Origin: Archangium violaceum
GTDB lineage: Bacteria > Myxococcota > Myxococcia > Myxococcales > Myxococcaceae
Assembly: GCF_016887565.1 (NCBI RefSeq)
Contig: NZ_CP069396.1
Span: forward strand, 2,941,001-3,005,000
Length of the DNA stretch: 64,000 nt
Direction: 5' to 3'
Notes under the pieces: model-generated
What the model saw: the letters and a program-made list of their open reading frames with translations, nothing else
What the model was told of the DNA's origin: nothing
Databases searched by the model: none
Shown here: piece by piece, positions 54,361-63,079 of the stretch
Position numbering within the stretch: the stretch's first letter is position 1
How the letters are laid out: every line of letters begins with the position of its first letter
Translations under genes and position numbers: made by a program

Positions 54361-56040
54361 TTGAACTTCTCCTGCAACAAGTGTCAGCGGCGGTACTCCA
54401 TCACGGACGACAAGGTCCGAGGAAAGACCGTCAAGGTCCGCTGTAAGAACTGCCAGAACGTCATCTCGGTGGAGGGCCCGCCCGCGGAGGCGGAGGAGAG
54501 CACGCGCGTCGTGTCCCTGGCGGACGTGGAGCGTCTGCGGGAGCAGGATCGCTCGCTCGCCCAGGAGGAGGCCGCGGCCTCCTCGGCCGTCGTGTCCTCC
54601 GCGCCCGCCGGGGTGTCCTGGGAGGACGAGCCCACGCGGACCATGCCCCTGCGCGACACCCGCTCGCCCTGGTTCGTGATGGTGAAGAGCAAGCAGGAGG
54701 GTCCGCTCGACGAGGGGGCCCTGCACGAGCTGGTGGCCGCGGGCTCCATCTCCGCGCGCAGCTACTTCTGGCAGCAGGGCATGCCGGACTGGAAGCGGGG
54801 CCAGGACATCCCCGAGCTGGCCGACCTCTTCGCGCCCGCGGCCCCGCCGCCCGCGCCTCCGCCCGCTCCGGCGCGCCCCCTGCCGCCCCCGGTGATGGTG
54901 GCGGAGCCCGAGGCGATACCGGAGCAATCCGCCACCTCGTGGCAGCCCGAGCCGCCCGCGCCCTCGCAGACGACGTGGCAGCCCAAGCCCGAGCCCCGCT
55001 CGGCGCGCAAGGCCGCCCCCGCGCCCCAGGAGGAGGACTCCACCCCGTGGATGCCCGAGCCCGAGCCCGGTGCCGAGCCGGCCTCCGCGGGTGGCAACGA
55101 CGCCAACGCGGCGCCCCTGGGTGAGCTGTTCTCCGACCTGGACCTGCCCCAGTCCGAGCAGCAGGACGAGGCGGGCCTGGAGGGGATGGGCGGGTTCGAG
55201 GGAGGGCGGCAGGAGGATCCGCTCGCCTCGCTGGGCAAGGAGCCGGAGAAGCCGCGCGCGAAGGCGGAGAACACCCAGTACTTCGTGAAGAAGGCGGGGG
55301 TGGACCGGCGCAACCCGCCCTGGAAGATCGCCCTCTTCGTCTTCCTGCTGCTGGCGGTGCCGGTGGGCCTGCTGTACGCGCTGACCGAGCTGCAGGTGGT
55401 GCCCCTGCGCGTCACCCGCGTGGACGCGCGGGGCAACGCGGTGGAGCAGCCCGTGTCCGTCTTCTCGGCCGAGGGCATGGGCGAGCTGAGGGACCTCATG
55501 CTCGGCCGCACCAAACCGCCTCCGCCGCCTCCTCCGGCGCCCGCGCCCGCGCAGAAGCCCGAGCCCAAGGCGGCGCGTCCCAGCGAGCCGAAGCCGGAGG
55601 AGCCCCAGGAAGAGGCCGCCGTCCAGCCCGACGGTGAGGAGCTGAAGGACGTGGCCGCCCTCTACGCCGAGGGTGAGAAGAAGGACGTGGCCCCCGAGGT
55701 GCGCGAGGACACCGAGGTGGCCGCCGCGGACTCGTCCGAGCAGGGCGGCCCGCCCCAGGAGGAGATCGCCCGCGTGGTGGCGCAGTCGCAGTCCGCCTTC
55801 AAGTCCTGCATCGAGCAGGCGCTGCGCAAGAACCCGCGGCTGCGCGACGGCAAGCTGCTGCTCACCGCCACGGTGAGCAAGTCCGGCACGGTGAAGAAGG
55901 TGTCGTTCGACCGCAAGGACATCGACGGCTCGCCCATGGGCGACTGCATCAAGGTCCGGGCCAGGCGCATGGTGTTCCCCGCCTTCGCGGGAGATGACGT
56001 CGAGGTCGAGATTCCGCTCGTCCTCACGAAGTCCATGTAG
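54361..56040 (+). CDS. AgmX/GltJ-like protein: zinc ribbon, GYF, membrane helix, TonB-type domain
   Basis: A 559-residue protein with an N-terminal MJ0042-type zinc ribbon (Cys5, Cys8, Cys28, Cys31), a GYF domain (about 104-153; WFVMVKSKQEGPLDE), a long Pro/Glu/Gln linker, one membrane helix (about 322-345) and a periplasmic C-terminal TonB/AgmX domain (about 460-559). This is the layout of GltJ (AgmX) of the Myxococcus gliding machinery, whose zinc and GYF parts bind the motility regulators. TTG 54361 is preferred since MNFSCNKC matches the family start; ATG 54292 is also in frame. It may be a paralogue rather than the motility protein itself. Confidence 0.82.
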   Translation: MNFSCNKCQRRYSITDDKVRGKTVKVRCKNCQNVISVEGPPAEAEESTRVVSLADVERLREQDRSLAQEEAAASSAVVSSAPAGVSWEDEPTRTMPLRDTRSPWFVMVKSKQEGPLDEGALHELVAAGSISARSYFWQQGMPDWKRGQDIPELADLFAPAAPPPAPPPAPARPLPPPVMVAEPEAIPEQSATSWQPEPPAPSQTTWQPKPEPRSARKAAPAPQEEDSTPWMPEPEPGAEPASAGGNDANAAPLGELFSDLDLPQSEQQDEAGLEGMGGFEGGRQEDPLASLGKEPEKPRAKAENTQYFVKKAGVDRRNPPWKIALFVFLLLAVPVGLLYALTELQVVPLRVTRVDARGNAVEQPVSVFSAEGMGELRDLMLGRTKPPPPPPPAPAPAQKPEPKAARPSEPKPEEPQEEAAVQPDGEELKDVAALYAEGEKKDVAPEVREDTEVAAADSSEQGGPPQEEIARVVAQSQSAFKSCIEQALRKNPRLRDGKLLLTATVSKSGTVKKVSFDRKDIDGSPMGDCIKVRARRMVFPAFAGDDVEVEIPLVLTKSM

Positions 56041-56059
56041 CCGCGCGAGGAGGCTGGAC

Positions 56060-57253
56060 GTGGACGCCGCGCCTCCTCGTCCGGGCCGCCTGCCGCGCAC
56101 CGTGGTGGTGCTCGGCGTGGTGAGCCTGCTCACGGACGTCAGCAGCGACATGATCTTCCCGCTGCTGCCGGCCTTCCTCGCCGCGAGGTTGCCGGCGGCG
56201 CCCCTGCTGCTCGGGACGATGGAGGGGCTGGCGGACCTGGTCTCCTCCCTCCTCAAGTACCAGTCCGGGGTGTGGGCGGACCGGGCCCGGCGCCTCAAGC
56301 CCCTGGTGTTGTTCGGCTATGGCCTGTCCAGCCTGATGCGCCCGTTGATGGCCTTCGTCACCGCACCCTGGCACCCCATCGCCATTCGCGCGTTGGACCG
56401 GGTGGGCAAGGGCGTGCGCTCCAGCCCGCGTGACGCGCTCATCGCCAACTCCGTGGACGTGGGCTCGCGCGGCCGGGCCTTTGGTTTCCACCGGGGCATG
56501 GACCACGCGGGCGCCGCCGTGGGTTCACTCGCCGCCCTGTTGCTGGTGGCCGTGGGCCTGCGCGTGGAGCAGGTGTTCTTCGTCGCGGCGGTGCCGGGGC
56601 TGCTCGGGGTGCTGGCCCTGCTGCTCGTGCGCGAGCCCGAGCGCCCGGTCCTCCACGCATCGGCCCCGGGCGCCACCCGCGCGCTCGCCCCGGTGCCCCG
56701 GCGGCTCGCGTACTACCTCGTGCCCGTCACCCTCTTCGGCGTGGCCAACTCGACGGATGCCTTCCTCCTGCTGAAGCTGACCGAGGAGGGCGCGAAGCCC
56801 GAGTTCCTGCCCCTGGCGTGGCTGCTGCTTCAGGCGGTGAAGTCGGCCGTGTCCTTCCCAGCGGGCCGGCTCGCGGATCGGCTCGGGGCCTCGAGGCTCG
56901 TGCTCACGGGCTGGTCCCTCTATGCGCTGAGCTACCTGGCGCTGGCATGGGCCCGGGGGGTGACGCTCACGATGAGCGTCATTGCCATCTACGGGCTGTA
57001 CCACGCGATGGCGGAGGGGGCGGAGAAGTCGCTGCTCACCGCGCTGGTTCCGGCGGAGGCCCGGGGGCGCGCCTTCGGCCTGTACAACGGCCTGTCCGGG
57101 GGCGCATCGCTCGCCGCGGGGCTGCTCTTCGGCGCGCTGTGGACGAAGCTGGGGAGCACCACCGCCTTCGTCACCGCGGGGGCGCTCGCCGGGCTGAGCG
57201 CGGTGCTGCTCGTGGTGCTGCTGCCGCGCGCGCGTCCTCCCGAGATGGCCTGA
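56060..57253 (+). CDS. MFS transporter (YajR/Fsr-like)
   Basis: A 397-residue transporter with about 12 helices. SLLTDVSSDMIFPLLPAF opens helix 1 and VGKGVRSSPRDALIANSV plus the later GRLADRLGASRLVL loops are typical of the MFS group that includes putative efflux proteins. GTG 56060 has GAGGAGG 6 bases upstream and replaces the earlier in-frame ATG at 55994, which would overlap the AgmX-like gene. Substrate unknown. It may be co-transcribed with the preceding gene (20 bases apart). Confidence 0.85.
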   Translation: MDAAPPRPGRLPRTVVVLGVVSLLTDVSSDMIFPLLPAFLAARLPAAPLLLGTMEGLADLVSSLLKYQSGVWADRARRLKPLVLFGYGLSSLMRPLMAFVTAPWHPIAIRALDRVGKGVRSSPRDALIANSVDVGSRGRAFGFHRGMDHAGAAVGSLAALLLVAVGLRVEQVFFVAAVPGLLGVLALLLVREPERPVLHASAPGATRALAPVPRRLAYYLVPVTLFGVANSTDAFLLLKLTEEGAKPEFLPLAWLLLQAVKSAVSFPAGRLADRLGASRLVLTGWSLYALSYLALAWARGVTLTMSVIAIYGLYHAMAEGAEKSLLTALVPAEARGRAFGLYNGLSGGASLAAGLLFGALWTKLGSTTAFVTAGALAGLSAVLLVVLLPRARPPEMA

Positions 57254-57272
57254 GCACACGCACCGCTGAGGC

Positions 57273-58121
57273 TCACCGTGAGCCGCGCACGACCTCCGTG
57301 GGCGTCACCCCGAGCACGCGCCGCATGCACCGCGCCAGGTGGCTCTGGTGCGAGAAGCCTGCTTCGAGCGCTACCTCCCCCACGGACAGCCCGCCCCGTT
57401 GCAGCAGCGTCCTGGCGCGCTCCACCCGGCGCTGCACGACGTACTCGTGCACCGGCAGCCCCGTCGAGCGCTTGAACAGCGTCTTCAGGTGCGACGCGCT
57501 GACACCGGCGACCACGGCCAGCCGGGCCAGGGAGAGGTTCTGGTCCAGGTGGTCCTCGATGTACTCCGTCACGCGGCGCAGCTGCGGCTTCGACAGCCCG
57601 CGCCCGTGCCCGAGCGGCGCCGGGTAGTGGCCCAGCAGGTGGACCGACAGCGCCAGGCCCAGGCTCTCCGCGTAGAGCAGCCCGCCCGGATGGCCGGCTC
57701 GGCGGTCCGCTTCGAGCGCCCAGGCGATGTGCTCGATCTGCGGGTCCCTGAACTGGTGCCGAGGCTCCAGCCCCGCGCGGTCGGGGTCCAGCCCCATGTC
57801 CTCCGCGGCGCGCCTCAGGAGTGACGGGGAGAGCCGCACGACGACCGCGGCGCTCGCATCCTCGTGCTCCCATGAGTCCGAGGCGCCGGCCGGGATGAGG
57901 TCCACGTCCCCATGCGTGTAGACGAAGCGGTGCAAGTGGCACGCTCCCCGGACGGGCGGACCGGCGTGGACCTTGAGGCGGTGGTCGGGCAGCGACTCCA
58001 GCGTCATCAACCCGGGCGCGGCCGTCTGGAGGTCCACCCGCAGACCGATCCGGGGACGTGGCACGCCGCCGGGTGATGTGAAGGTGCCGCTGAAGTCCAC
58101 CGCCTGCTTCTGCCTGTCCAT
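57273..58121 (-). CDS. AraC-family transcriptional regulator
   Basis: A 282-residue regulator. The C-terminal 100 residues hold two helix-turn-helix motifs: [29 protein letters not shown] and [30 protein letters not shown], the AraC signature. The N-terminal part is a beta-barrel-like sensing region. It diverges from the SDR/reductase pair, with a 21-bp-spaced direct repeat between, so it is probably the local activator. Confidence 0.93.
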   Translation of the reverse strand: MDRQKQAVDFSGTFTSPGGVPRPRIGLRVDLQTAAPGLMTLESLPDHRLKVHAGPPVRGACHLHRFVYTHGDVDLIPAGASDSWEHEDASAAVVVRLSPSLLRRAAEDMGLDPDRAGLEPRHQFRDPQIEHIAWALEADRRAGHPGGLLYAESLGLALSVHLLGHYPAPLGHGRGLSKPQLRRVTEYIEDHLDQNLSLARLAVVAGVSASHLKTLFKRSTGLPVHEYVVQRRVERARTLLQRGGLSVGEVALEAGFSHQSHLARCMRRVLGVTPTEVVRGSR

Positions 58122-58199
58122 GCCTGCTCCTCCACACCCGTGGCCACCCCCGCCACGCCGCCCGCCCGGAACATAGCGCCGGGAGCCCGTCTTCGCCGC

Positions 58200-58232
58200 C
58201 GTCCGAACGTGCTCTCCGCGCGTCCGAACGTG
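58200..58232 (+). promoter_or_regulatory. AraC-type operator: two direct 12-bp repeats 21 bp apart
   Basis: CGTCCGAACGTG occurs at 58200-58211 and 58221-58232. The 21-bp period, two helical turns, is the layout used by AraC-family dimers. A -10 TATTCA (58258-58263) lies downstream and the -35 position reads a non-consensus CGACCG, which fits a promoter needing an activator. The SDR gene starts at 58289. Confidence 0.65.
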
Positions 58233-58288
58233 TGCGACCGCGAGGGGTCCTCCTCCCTATTCATTGCCGCGTCACCAAGGAGAAGTCC

Positions 58289-59050
58289 ATGGGCAGGTAC
58301 GCAGGCAAGAAGGCAGTCGTCACTGGCGGGACGATGGGAATGGGACTGGCCACCGTGAAGGCGCTCCTCGACGGCGGCGCCGAGGTGCTCCTCACGGGAA
58401 GGAATGAGAAGAACCTCGAGGTGGCGCGGCGCGAGCTCGGGCCCCGGGCGCACGTGGTGCGCTCGGACACGGCGAGCCTGGCCGACATCGACGCGCTGGC
58501 CCGGACGGTGGAGGAGAAGCTGGGCCGAGTGGATTTCGTGTTCATCAACGCCGGCTTCGCGCGGCTGGACCTGTTCGAGCACGTCACCGAGGCCGTGTAC
58601 GACCAGACGTTCGACATCAACACCAAGGGCGCCTATTTCACGGCGCAGCGGCTGGCTCCGCTCGTCCGGGAGGGCGGCTCGTTCGTCTTCACCACCTCCG
58701 TCGCCAACGTGACGGGTGTGCCCGGCATGAGCGTCTACTCGGGCTCCAAGGCGGCGCTCCGGTCGTTCGCCCAGGGGCTCGCCGCGGAGTTGCTGCCAAA
58801 GGGCATCCGGGTGAACGCGGTGAGCCCCGGCTTCATCAAGACGCCGACGATGGGCGTGGATGGCGCGTCCCCGGAGGCGCTGGCGGCCTTCGAGAAGGAG
58901 GGGAATGAGACCACGCCCATGCGGCGCATCGGCACGCCCGAGGAGGTGGCCCGCGCGGCGCTGTTCCTCGCCTTCGAGGCGACCTTCACCACGGGGGCGG
59001 AGTTGCCCGTGGATGGAGGGCTCACCCAGGTCGCCCGGCCGCATCCGTAG
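58289..59050 (+). CDS. Short-chain dehydrogenase/reductase (SDR)
   Basis: A 253-residue SDR with [14 protein letters not shown] (NAD(P) loop), [10 protein letters not shown] (NAG-like), and the catalytic Ser/Tyr/Lys in [23 protein letters not shown]. Typical classical SDR C-terminal [10 protein letters not shown] and [15 protein letters not shown] lies 10 bases before ATG 58289. Substrate unknown. It is followed by the imine-reductase-like gene after 26 bases, and both face the AraC regulator. Confidence 0.92.
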   Translation: MGRYAGKKAVVTGGTMGMGLATVKALLDGGAEVLLTGRNEKNLEVARRELGPRAHVVRSDTASLADIDALARTVEEKLGRVDFVFINAGFARLDLFEHVTEAVYDQTFDINTKGAYFTAQRLAPLVREGGSFVFTTSVANVTGVPGMSVYSGSKAALRSFAQGLAAELLPKGIRVNAVSPGFIKTPTMGVDGASPEALAAFEKEGNETTPMRRIGTPEEVARAALFLAFEATFTTGAELPVDGGLTQVARPHP

Positions 59051-59076
59051 GACTTCACATCATGAGGAGCGACAAA

Positions 59077-59955
59077 ATGAAGAAGCCAGCCATCGCGGTG
59101 CTGGGCGTGGGGCGCATGGGCGCCGCGCTCGTGAGTGCCTTTCTGAAGCAGGGGTACGGTGTCGACATCTGGAATCGCACGCGGGCGAAGTGCGAGCCCC
59201 TGGCCGCCCAGGGGGCCCGTATCGCGGCGACGGTGCGGGACGCGGTGGCGGCCGCGGACATCGTCGTGGTGAACGTGAATGACTACGGCACGAGCGACGG
59301 GCTGCTCCGGCCGGACGAGGTGACGCGGGCGCTGCGCGGGAAGCTGCTGGTGCAACTGACGTCCGGCTCACCGGACCAGGCGCGGGAGCAGGCCGCGTGG
59401 GCCCGGCAGCACGACGTCCGGTACCTGGATGGGGCCATCATGGCGACGCCGAACCTCATCGGGCAGCCGGGGTGCACCGTGTTGTACTCGGGCCCCGCCG
59501 AACTGTTCGAGCTGTGCAAGCCCGTGCTCCTCGCGCTCGGAGGCAATGCTCAGTACGTGGGCAGCGACGTGGGGCGGGCCTCCGCGCTGGACAGCGCGCT
59601 GCTCGTCTACATGTGGGGCGCGCTGTTCGGTACGCTCCAGGGCGTGGCCGTCTGTGAGGCGGAGCAGGTGCCGCTGGAGACCTTCGTGGGGTACGTGAAG
59701 GCCCTCACCCCCGTGGTGGAAGGCGCGGTGACGGATGTGCTGACGCGTGTGCAGCAGGGTCGCTTCGGCAGCGATGCGACGACGCTCGCGACGCTCGAAA
59801 TCCACCACGGGGCGTTGCGGCACCTGCTGGAGCTGTGCAGGGAGCGCGGCCTGCACCGCGAGGTGCCGGAGGCCTTCGACCGGCTCTTCCAGAAGGCCGT
59901 CCAGGCGGGACACGGGCAGGACGACTTCGCCGTGCTGACCCGGTTCATGCGCTGA
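59077..59955 (+). CDS. NADPH-dependent reductase of the 6PGDH/imine-reductase type
   Basis: A 292-residue beta-hydroxyacid dehydrogenase-fold enzyme. The Rossmann motif IAVLGVGRMGAAL, NDYGTSDGLL and DGAIMATPNLIGQPGCTVLYSGP follow the pattern of bacterial imine reductases. It has a C-terminal helical dimerisation domain. AGGAG is 7 bases before ATG 59077, so ATG 59062 is less likely. It should reduce an imine or keto substrate with NADPH and, with the SDR, form a small inducible pathway of unknown substrate. Confidence 0.85.
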   Translation: MKKPAIAVLGVGRMGAALVSAFLKQGYGVDIWNRTRAKCEPLAAQGARIAATVRDAVAAADIVVVNVNDYGTSDGLLRPDEVTRALRGKLLVQLTSGSPDQAREQAAWARQHDVRYLDGAIMATPNLIGQPGCTVLYSGPAELFELCKPVLLALGGNAQYVGSDVGRASALDSALLVYMWGALFGTLQGVAVCEAEQVPLETFVGYVKALTPVVEGAVTDVLTRVQQGRFGSDATTLATLEIHHGALRHLLELCRERGLHREVPEAFDRLFQKAVQAGHGQDDFAVLTRFMR

Positions 59956-60002
59956 GCGGGCACGGCGTGGGTAGGTCGCTGGCGCGGTGAGAGCCTCCGT
60001 GG

Positions 60003-60038
60003 GGCAGAGCGCCGTGTTGCGTGACACGGCGCCCTGCC
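60003..60038 (+). terminator. Strong hairpin after the imine-reductase-like gene
   Basis: GGCAG-A-GCGCCGTGT (60003-60017) pairs with ACACGGCGC-C-CTGCC (60024-60038) around TGCGTG: 14 pairs with one mismatch. The rest of the gap up to 60151 holds nothing recognisable. Confidence 0.7.
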
Positions 60039-60151
60039 AGGGACATCAATGGCTCAGGATGAGGGGTTCATCCGGCAGCGGAGGGGGCGTCCCAGCGGGC
60101 AAGGTGGGGATGTAGGCCCAGTCGTCCCGCAGCACCCACCGAGGCCCCGGG

Positions 60152-60391
60152 CTACAGGTCGAAATTCCCGGGCGGTGGCGTCTTCTTCTTCATGGCGCGC
60201 TCGCGGGCCCGGCGCACCTGGGCGCGCAGGCGCTCGGTGGCGGCCGGGTCCACCTTCAGCGTGTCCAGGTCCAACACATCGCCCTCACGGGCCTCGGGCG
60301 GCAGCTCCTCGCGCGGGCGCGTCACCTCTCGCCCGTCCACGATGAGCACGGCGAGCTCGTCCTCGAATCGGTCCACGGTGGCCTTGGGCAT
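60152..60391 (-). CDS. DUF3006 family small protein
   Basis: A 79-residue protein: MPKATVDRFEDELAVLIVDG at the N-terminus and a REELPPEAREGDVLDLD core, both typical of the DUF3006 family, which are small beta-barrel-like proteins found next to ComEC-like MBL hydrolases. The C-terminus is basic. It follows the two MBL genes by 18 bases in the same direction and so is probably part of the same unit. Confidence 0.87.
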   Translation of the reverse strand: MPKATVDRFEDELAVLIVDGREVTRPREELPPEAREGDVLDLDTLKVDPAATERLRAQVRRARERAMKKKTPPPGNFDL

Positions 60392-60409
60392 GGCGCGGGG
60401 AGTCCCTCC

Positions 60410-61768
60410 TCAGGGCTTGCAGTCCCTGGCTGGCTCGTAGTGCTGGGCGATGGCCTCGTCCCGGTTGGGGAAGGAGATGAGATTCTTCTCCTTGATGCGT
60501 TTGGCGGAGCGGCATTCCGGCAGGTGGAAGAGCTTGCTGTTGCGGCTGGCGACGTACTGGGTCTTCCCGCTCCTCTTCATCGGGGCGGGGCGCTCGTTCC
60601 GGACCACCTTCGGGGCCGGCGTGGGCCCATCGTCCAGGCTGATGTCCACGTTGCCCTGGCTCCTGGCGGGCGCCACGGCCGTGCGCGACGCCTCGGCCTC
60701 CTTGCCCTTCGTCACCGCCGCGGGAAGGGCGACCTGCCCCGACGTGGGCTTCAGGGCCGCCAGTGCGGGCTGCGTGGCCGGCGCGGAGTCGCCGAGCCCC
60801 GCGAAGACCTCGCTGGTGCCCGCCGGCGTGCCCGCGGGATGCCGTTGCGTGGTGAGGGTGAAGCGCTGGCCGTCGCTGATGGCGTGCACCTCTCCATCCC
60901 GGTCGGTGCGGAAGACGCGGATCTTCTGCACCACCATGCGATCCAACACCGCCTTCGCCGGATTGCCCCGTGGGTTCACCCCCGAGGAGATGATGGCCGC
61001 TCCGGGGTGCACCGCGTCGAGGAAGGGCGCGCTGGAGGCCGCGCCGTCGCCATGGGCCCCCACCTTCAGCAGCGTGGCGCGCAGCGGGGCCTTGCGCTCG
61101 AGCAGGTGGCTCTCGGTCCGCTCCCGTGCATCGCCGGTCAGCAGCACGGCGGTGTCCTTGTAGGTGAGCCGCAGGACGATGGAGTTGAGCTCCTGGGCGG
61201 AGTCCCCCACGAGCAGCGGCTCGGTGGGCGCGCGCGGCCAGAGGACGGTCAGCTCCGTGTCACCCCCGAGTGGCAGGCGCAGGGGCTCGTCGGCCGAGGA
61301 CGGGGAGGGCGAGAAGACCTCCACCCCGTTGCCCGCGAGCGAGGTGAGCAGTGCGTCGTAGTTCGAGAGGGTGTTGGGCAACTGGGGCTCGAGCAGCTTG
61401 CGCGCCCCCACCGCGCCCACGGCCGCCGCCAGCCCGCTGTAGTGGTCCGGGTGCGGATGGGTGAGGACGACCAGGTCCAGCTTGTCGGTGAGCAGCTCGG
61501 GCAGCCGGTTGGCCAGGTGCGTGCCGGCGGTGGCGGGGCCGGCGTCGACGAGCACCGTGCGCCCGGTGGGCGAGACGATGAGGGTGGCGTCTCCCTGGCC
61601 CACGTCGAAAAAGTAGACGTGCAGCTTCCCGTCGGCGGGCCTGCCGAAGTAGCGCCGGGCCAGGGTGGGCGAGGGCTTCTGTCCGTCGGCGGGGGCGGGC
61701 TGCTGCTCGCAGGCGCTCGCGAGCAGCACTCCGAGCAGGACGGCCAGGGTACGGACGTGTCGGCTCAT
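60410..61768 (-). CDS. ComEC/Rec2-like MBL lipoprotein with C-terminal metal-binding domain, paralogue 2
   Basis: A 452-residue lipoprotein (lipobox LASAC). The MBL domain starts YFFDVGQGDATLI and has LTHPHPDHYSG; the later site reads KVGAHGDG, with only one His of the usual HHG pair, so the metal site may differ. After a Pro/Ala linker the last 45 residues form an Ada-like metal domain with FHLPECRSAKRI and RDCKP. Start ATG 61768 overlaps the upstream stop (ATGA). Function unknown; the fold fits an extracellular nuclease or hydrolase. Confidence 0.86.
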   Translation of the reverse strand: MSRHVRTLAVLLGVLLASACEQQPAPADGQKPSPTLARRYFGRPADGKLHVYFFDVGQGDATLIVSPTGRTVLVDAGPATAGTHLANRLPELLTDKLDLVVLTHPHPDHYSGLAAAVGAVGARKLLEPQLPNTLSNYDALLTSLAGNGVEVFSPSPSSADEPLRLPLGGDTELTVLWPRAPTEPLLVGDSAQELNSIVLRLTYKDTAVLLTGDARERTESHLLERKAPLRATLLKVGAHGDGAASSAPFLDAVHPGAAIISSGVNPRGNPAKAVLDRMVVQKIRVFRTDRDGEVHAISDGQRFTLTTQRHPAGTPAGTSEVFAGLGDSAPATQPALAALKPTSGQVALPAAVTKGKEAEASRTAVAPARSQGNVDISLDDGPTPAPKVVRNERPAPMKRSGKTQYVASRNSKLFHLPECRSAKRIKEKNLISFPNRDEAIAQHYEPARDCKP

Positions 61769-62976
61769 GGGTCGCAATCCTCGGCGGCGCGGCGCTCACG
61801 CAGGGCTTCTTCCCGGGTCGGGTACACCGTGCGCTCCTTCGTCTTCGCGCGTTTGAGCGTGGAGCAGTCCTCGCGGTGGAACACCTTGCTGCCCTTGAGG
61901 CTCACGTAGCCCGGTCCCGAGCCCCGGGCCGAGGCCGCGACCGTGGTCGTGCCGCCCTCCGGGAGCGTGCCCCGGGCGGGGACCACCTTGGGGGCCACCC
62001 TGTTCGCGCGCGAGGCACCCGTGGGCATGGGGCCGGTGGCGACGGGGCCCTCCACCCGGCCGGTGACGACGGTGGGCGAGGCCTTCCCCTTGCTCGGGGT
62101 GAGGGTGACGGTGGCGCCGTTGCTCACCGCGACCACCTCGCCCTGGAGGTCCGTGCGGAAGATGTGCGCGCCCACGGCGCCGAGCCGCTGGAGGGCCTCG
62201 TCCGTGGGATGCCCGTAGTCGTTGCCCGCGCCGCAGGAGATGATGGCCGCCTGGGGCTTCACCGCCGCGAGGAAGGGCGCGGTGGACGAGTAGCGTCCTC
62301 CGTGGTGCGCCACCTTCATCACCGTGGAGGTGAAGTCGATGGGCTTGCCCAGCAGGTGCTCCTCCGTCTCCGGCTCCGCGTCTCCCACGAAGAGGAACGC
62401 CGTCTTCCCGTACGTCAGCTTGGCGACGATGGAGTTGGCGTTGACGTCCGAGCGCGTGCGGGTGAGGAACGCCTCCTGCGGCATGCGCGGCGAGAGGATG
62501 GTGAGCGTCACGCCCTCGCCCAGGCCGATGGTGAGGAGCGTCTCGGGCGCGCTGGGGTTGGGCGTGGGCGTCATCACCTGGCCCACCTTCCTGCCCACCA
62601 CGTCCAGCAGCTTGCGGTAGGCCTCGCTCGGGTGGTCGAAGCCCGGGTCCATGTAGCGCCTGGCGCCCACCGCCTGGATGACCTTGGCCAGGCCTCCCAG
62701 GTGGTCCAGGTGGGGGTGGGTGAGGATGACCATGTCCAGCGGCCCCGGGACGAGCTCGCGCACGCGGGCCACCAGCCTGTCGTCGGACTCGGGCGTGCCG
62801 CCGTCGATGAGGACCGTCTTTCCGGTGGGCGAGACGATGAGCGTCGAGTCCCCCTGGCCCACGTCGAAGAAGTAGACGGTGAGGGACCCGGGTCGAGGCG
62901 CGGAGGTGGTGGCCGCCAGGCCCGGCAGGGCGCCGAGCAGGACGACGAGAGCGAGGAGGAGCCTCACGAAGGCCAT
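61765..62976 (-). CDS. ComEC/Rec2-like MBL protein with C-terminal metal-binding domain, paralogue 1
   Basis: A 403-residue exported protein; the signal ends around GLAATTS. YFFDVGQGDSTLIVSPTGKTVLIDGG, LTHPHLDHLGG, VGDAEPETE and KVAHHGGRYSS give all the expected MBL metal ligands, as in the nuclease-like domain of the competence protein ComEC. It ends in an Ada-type metal domain (FHREDCSTLKRAK, AEDCDP). It starts at 62976; a longer frame goes up to 63081. It is a tandem paralogue of the next gene and diverges from deoC. Confidence 0.88.
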   Translation of the reverse strand: MAFVRLLLALVVLLGALPGLAATTSAPRPGSLTVYFFDVGQGDSTLIVSPTGKTVLIDGGTPESDDRLVARVRELVPGPLDMVILTHPHLDHLGGLAKVIQAVGARRYMDPGFDHPSEAYRKLLDVVGRKVGQVMTPTPNPSAPETLLTIGLGEGVTLTILSPRMPQEAFLTRTRSDVNANSIVAKLTYGKTAFLFVGDAEPETEEHLLGKPIDFTSTVMKVAHHGGRYSSTAPFLAAVKPQAAIISCGAGNDYGHPTDEALQRLGAVGAHIFRTDLQGEVVAVSNGATVTLTPSKGKASPTVVTGRVEGPVATGPMPTGASRANRVAPKVVPARGTLPEGGTTTVAASARGSGPGYVSLKGSKVFHREDCSTLKRAKTKERTVYPTREEALRERRAAEDCDP

Positions 62977-63079
62977 GGTGGGCGGGACTCTACCCCATGG
63001 GGAGGACATCCGTTGCGTGACCTGCACGTGGCCGTCTCGGTGCTTCCCGAGCGGCTCGGACTGGGTTAGACCGCGCCCC

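Noticed and set aside
60049-60345. A 98-residue plus-strand frame
   Set aside because: It overlaps the DUF3006 gene in antisense, is Arg/Pro-rich and has no ribosome site.
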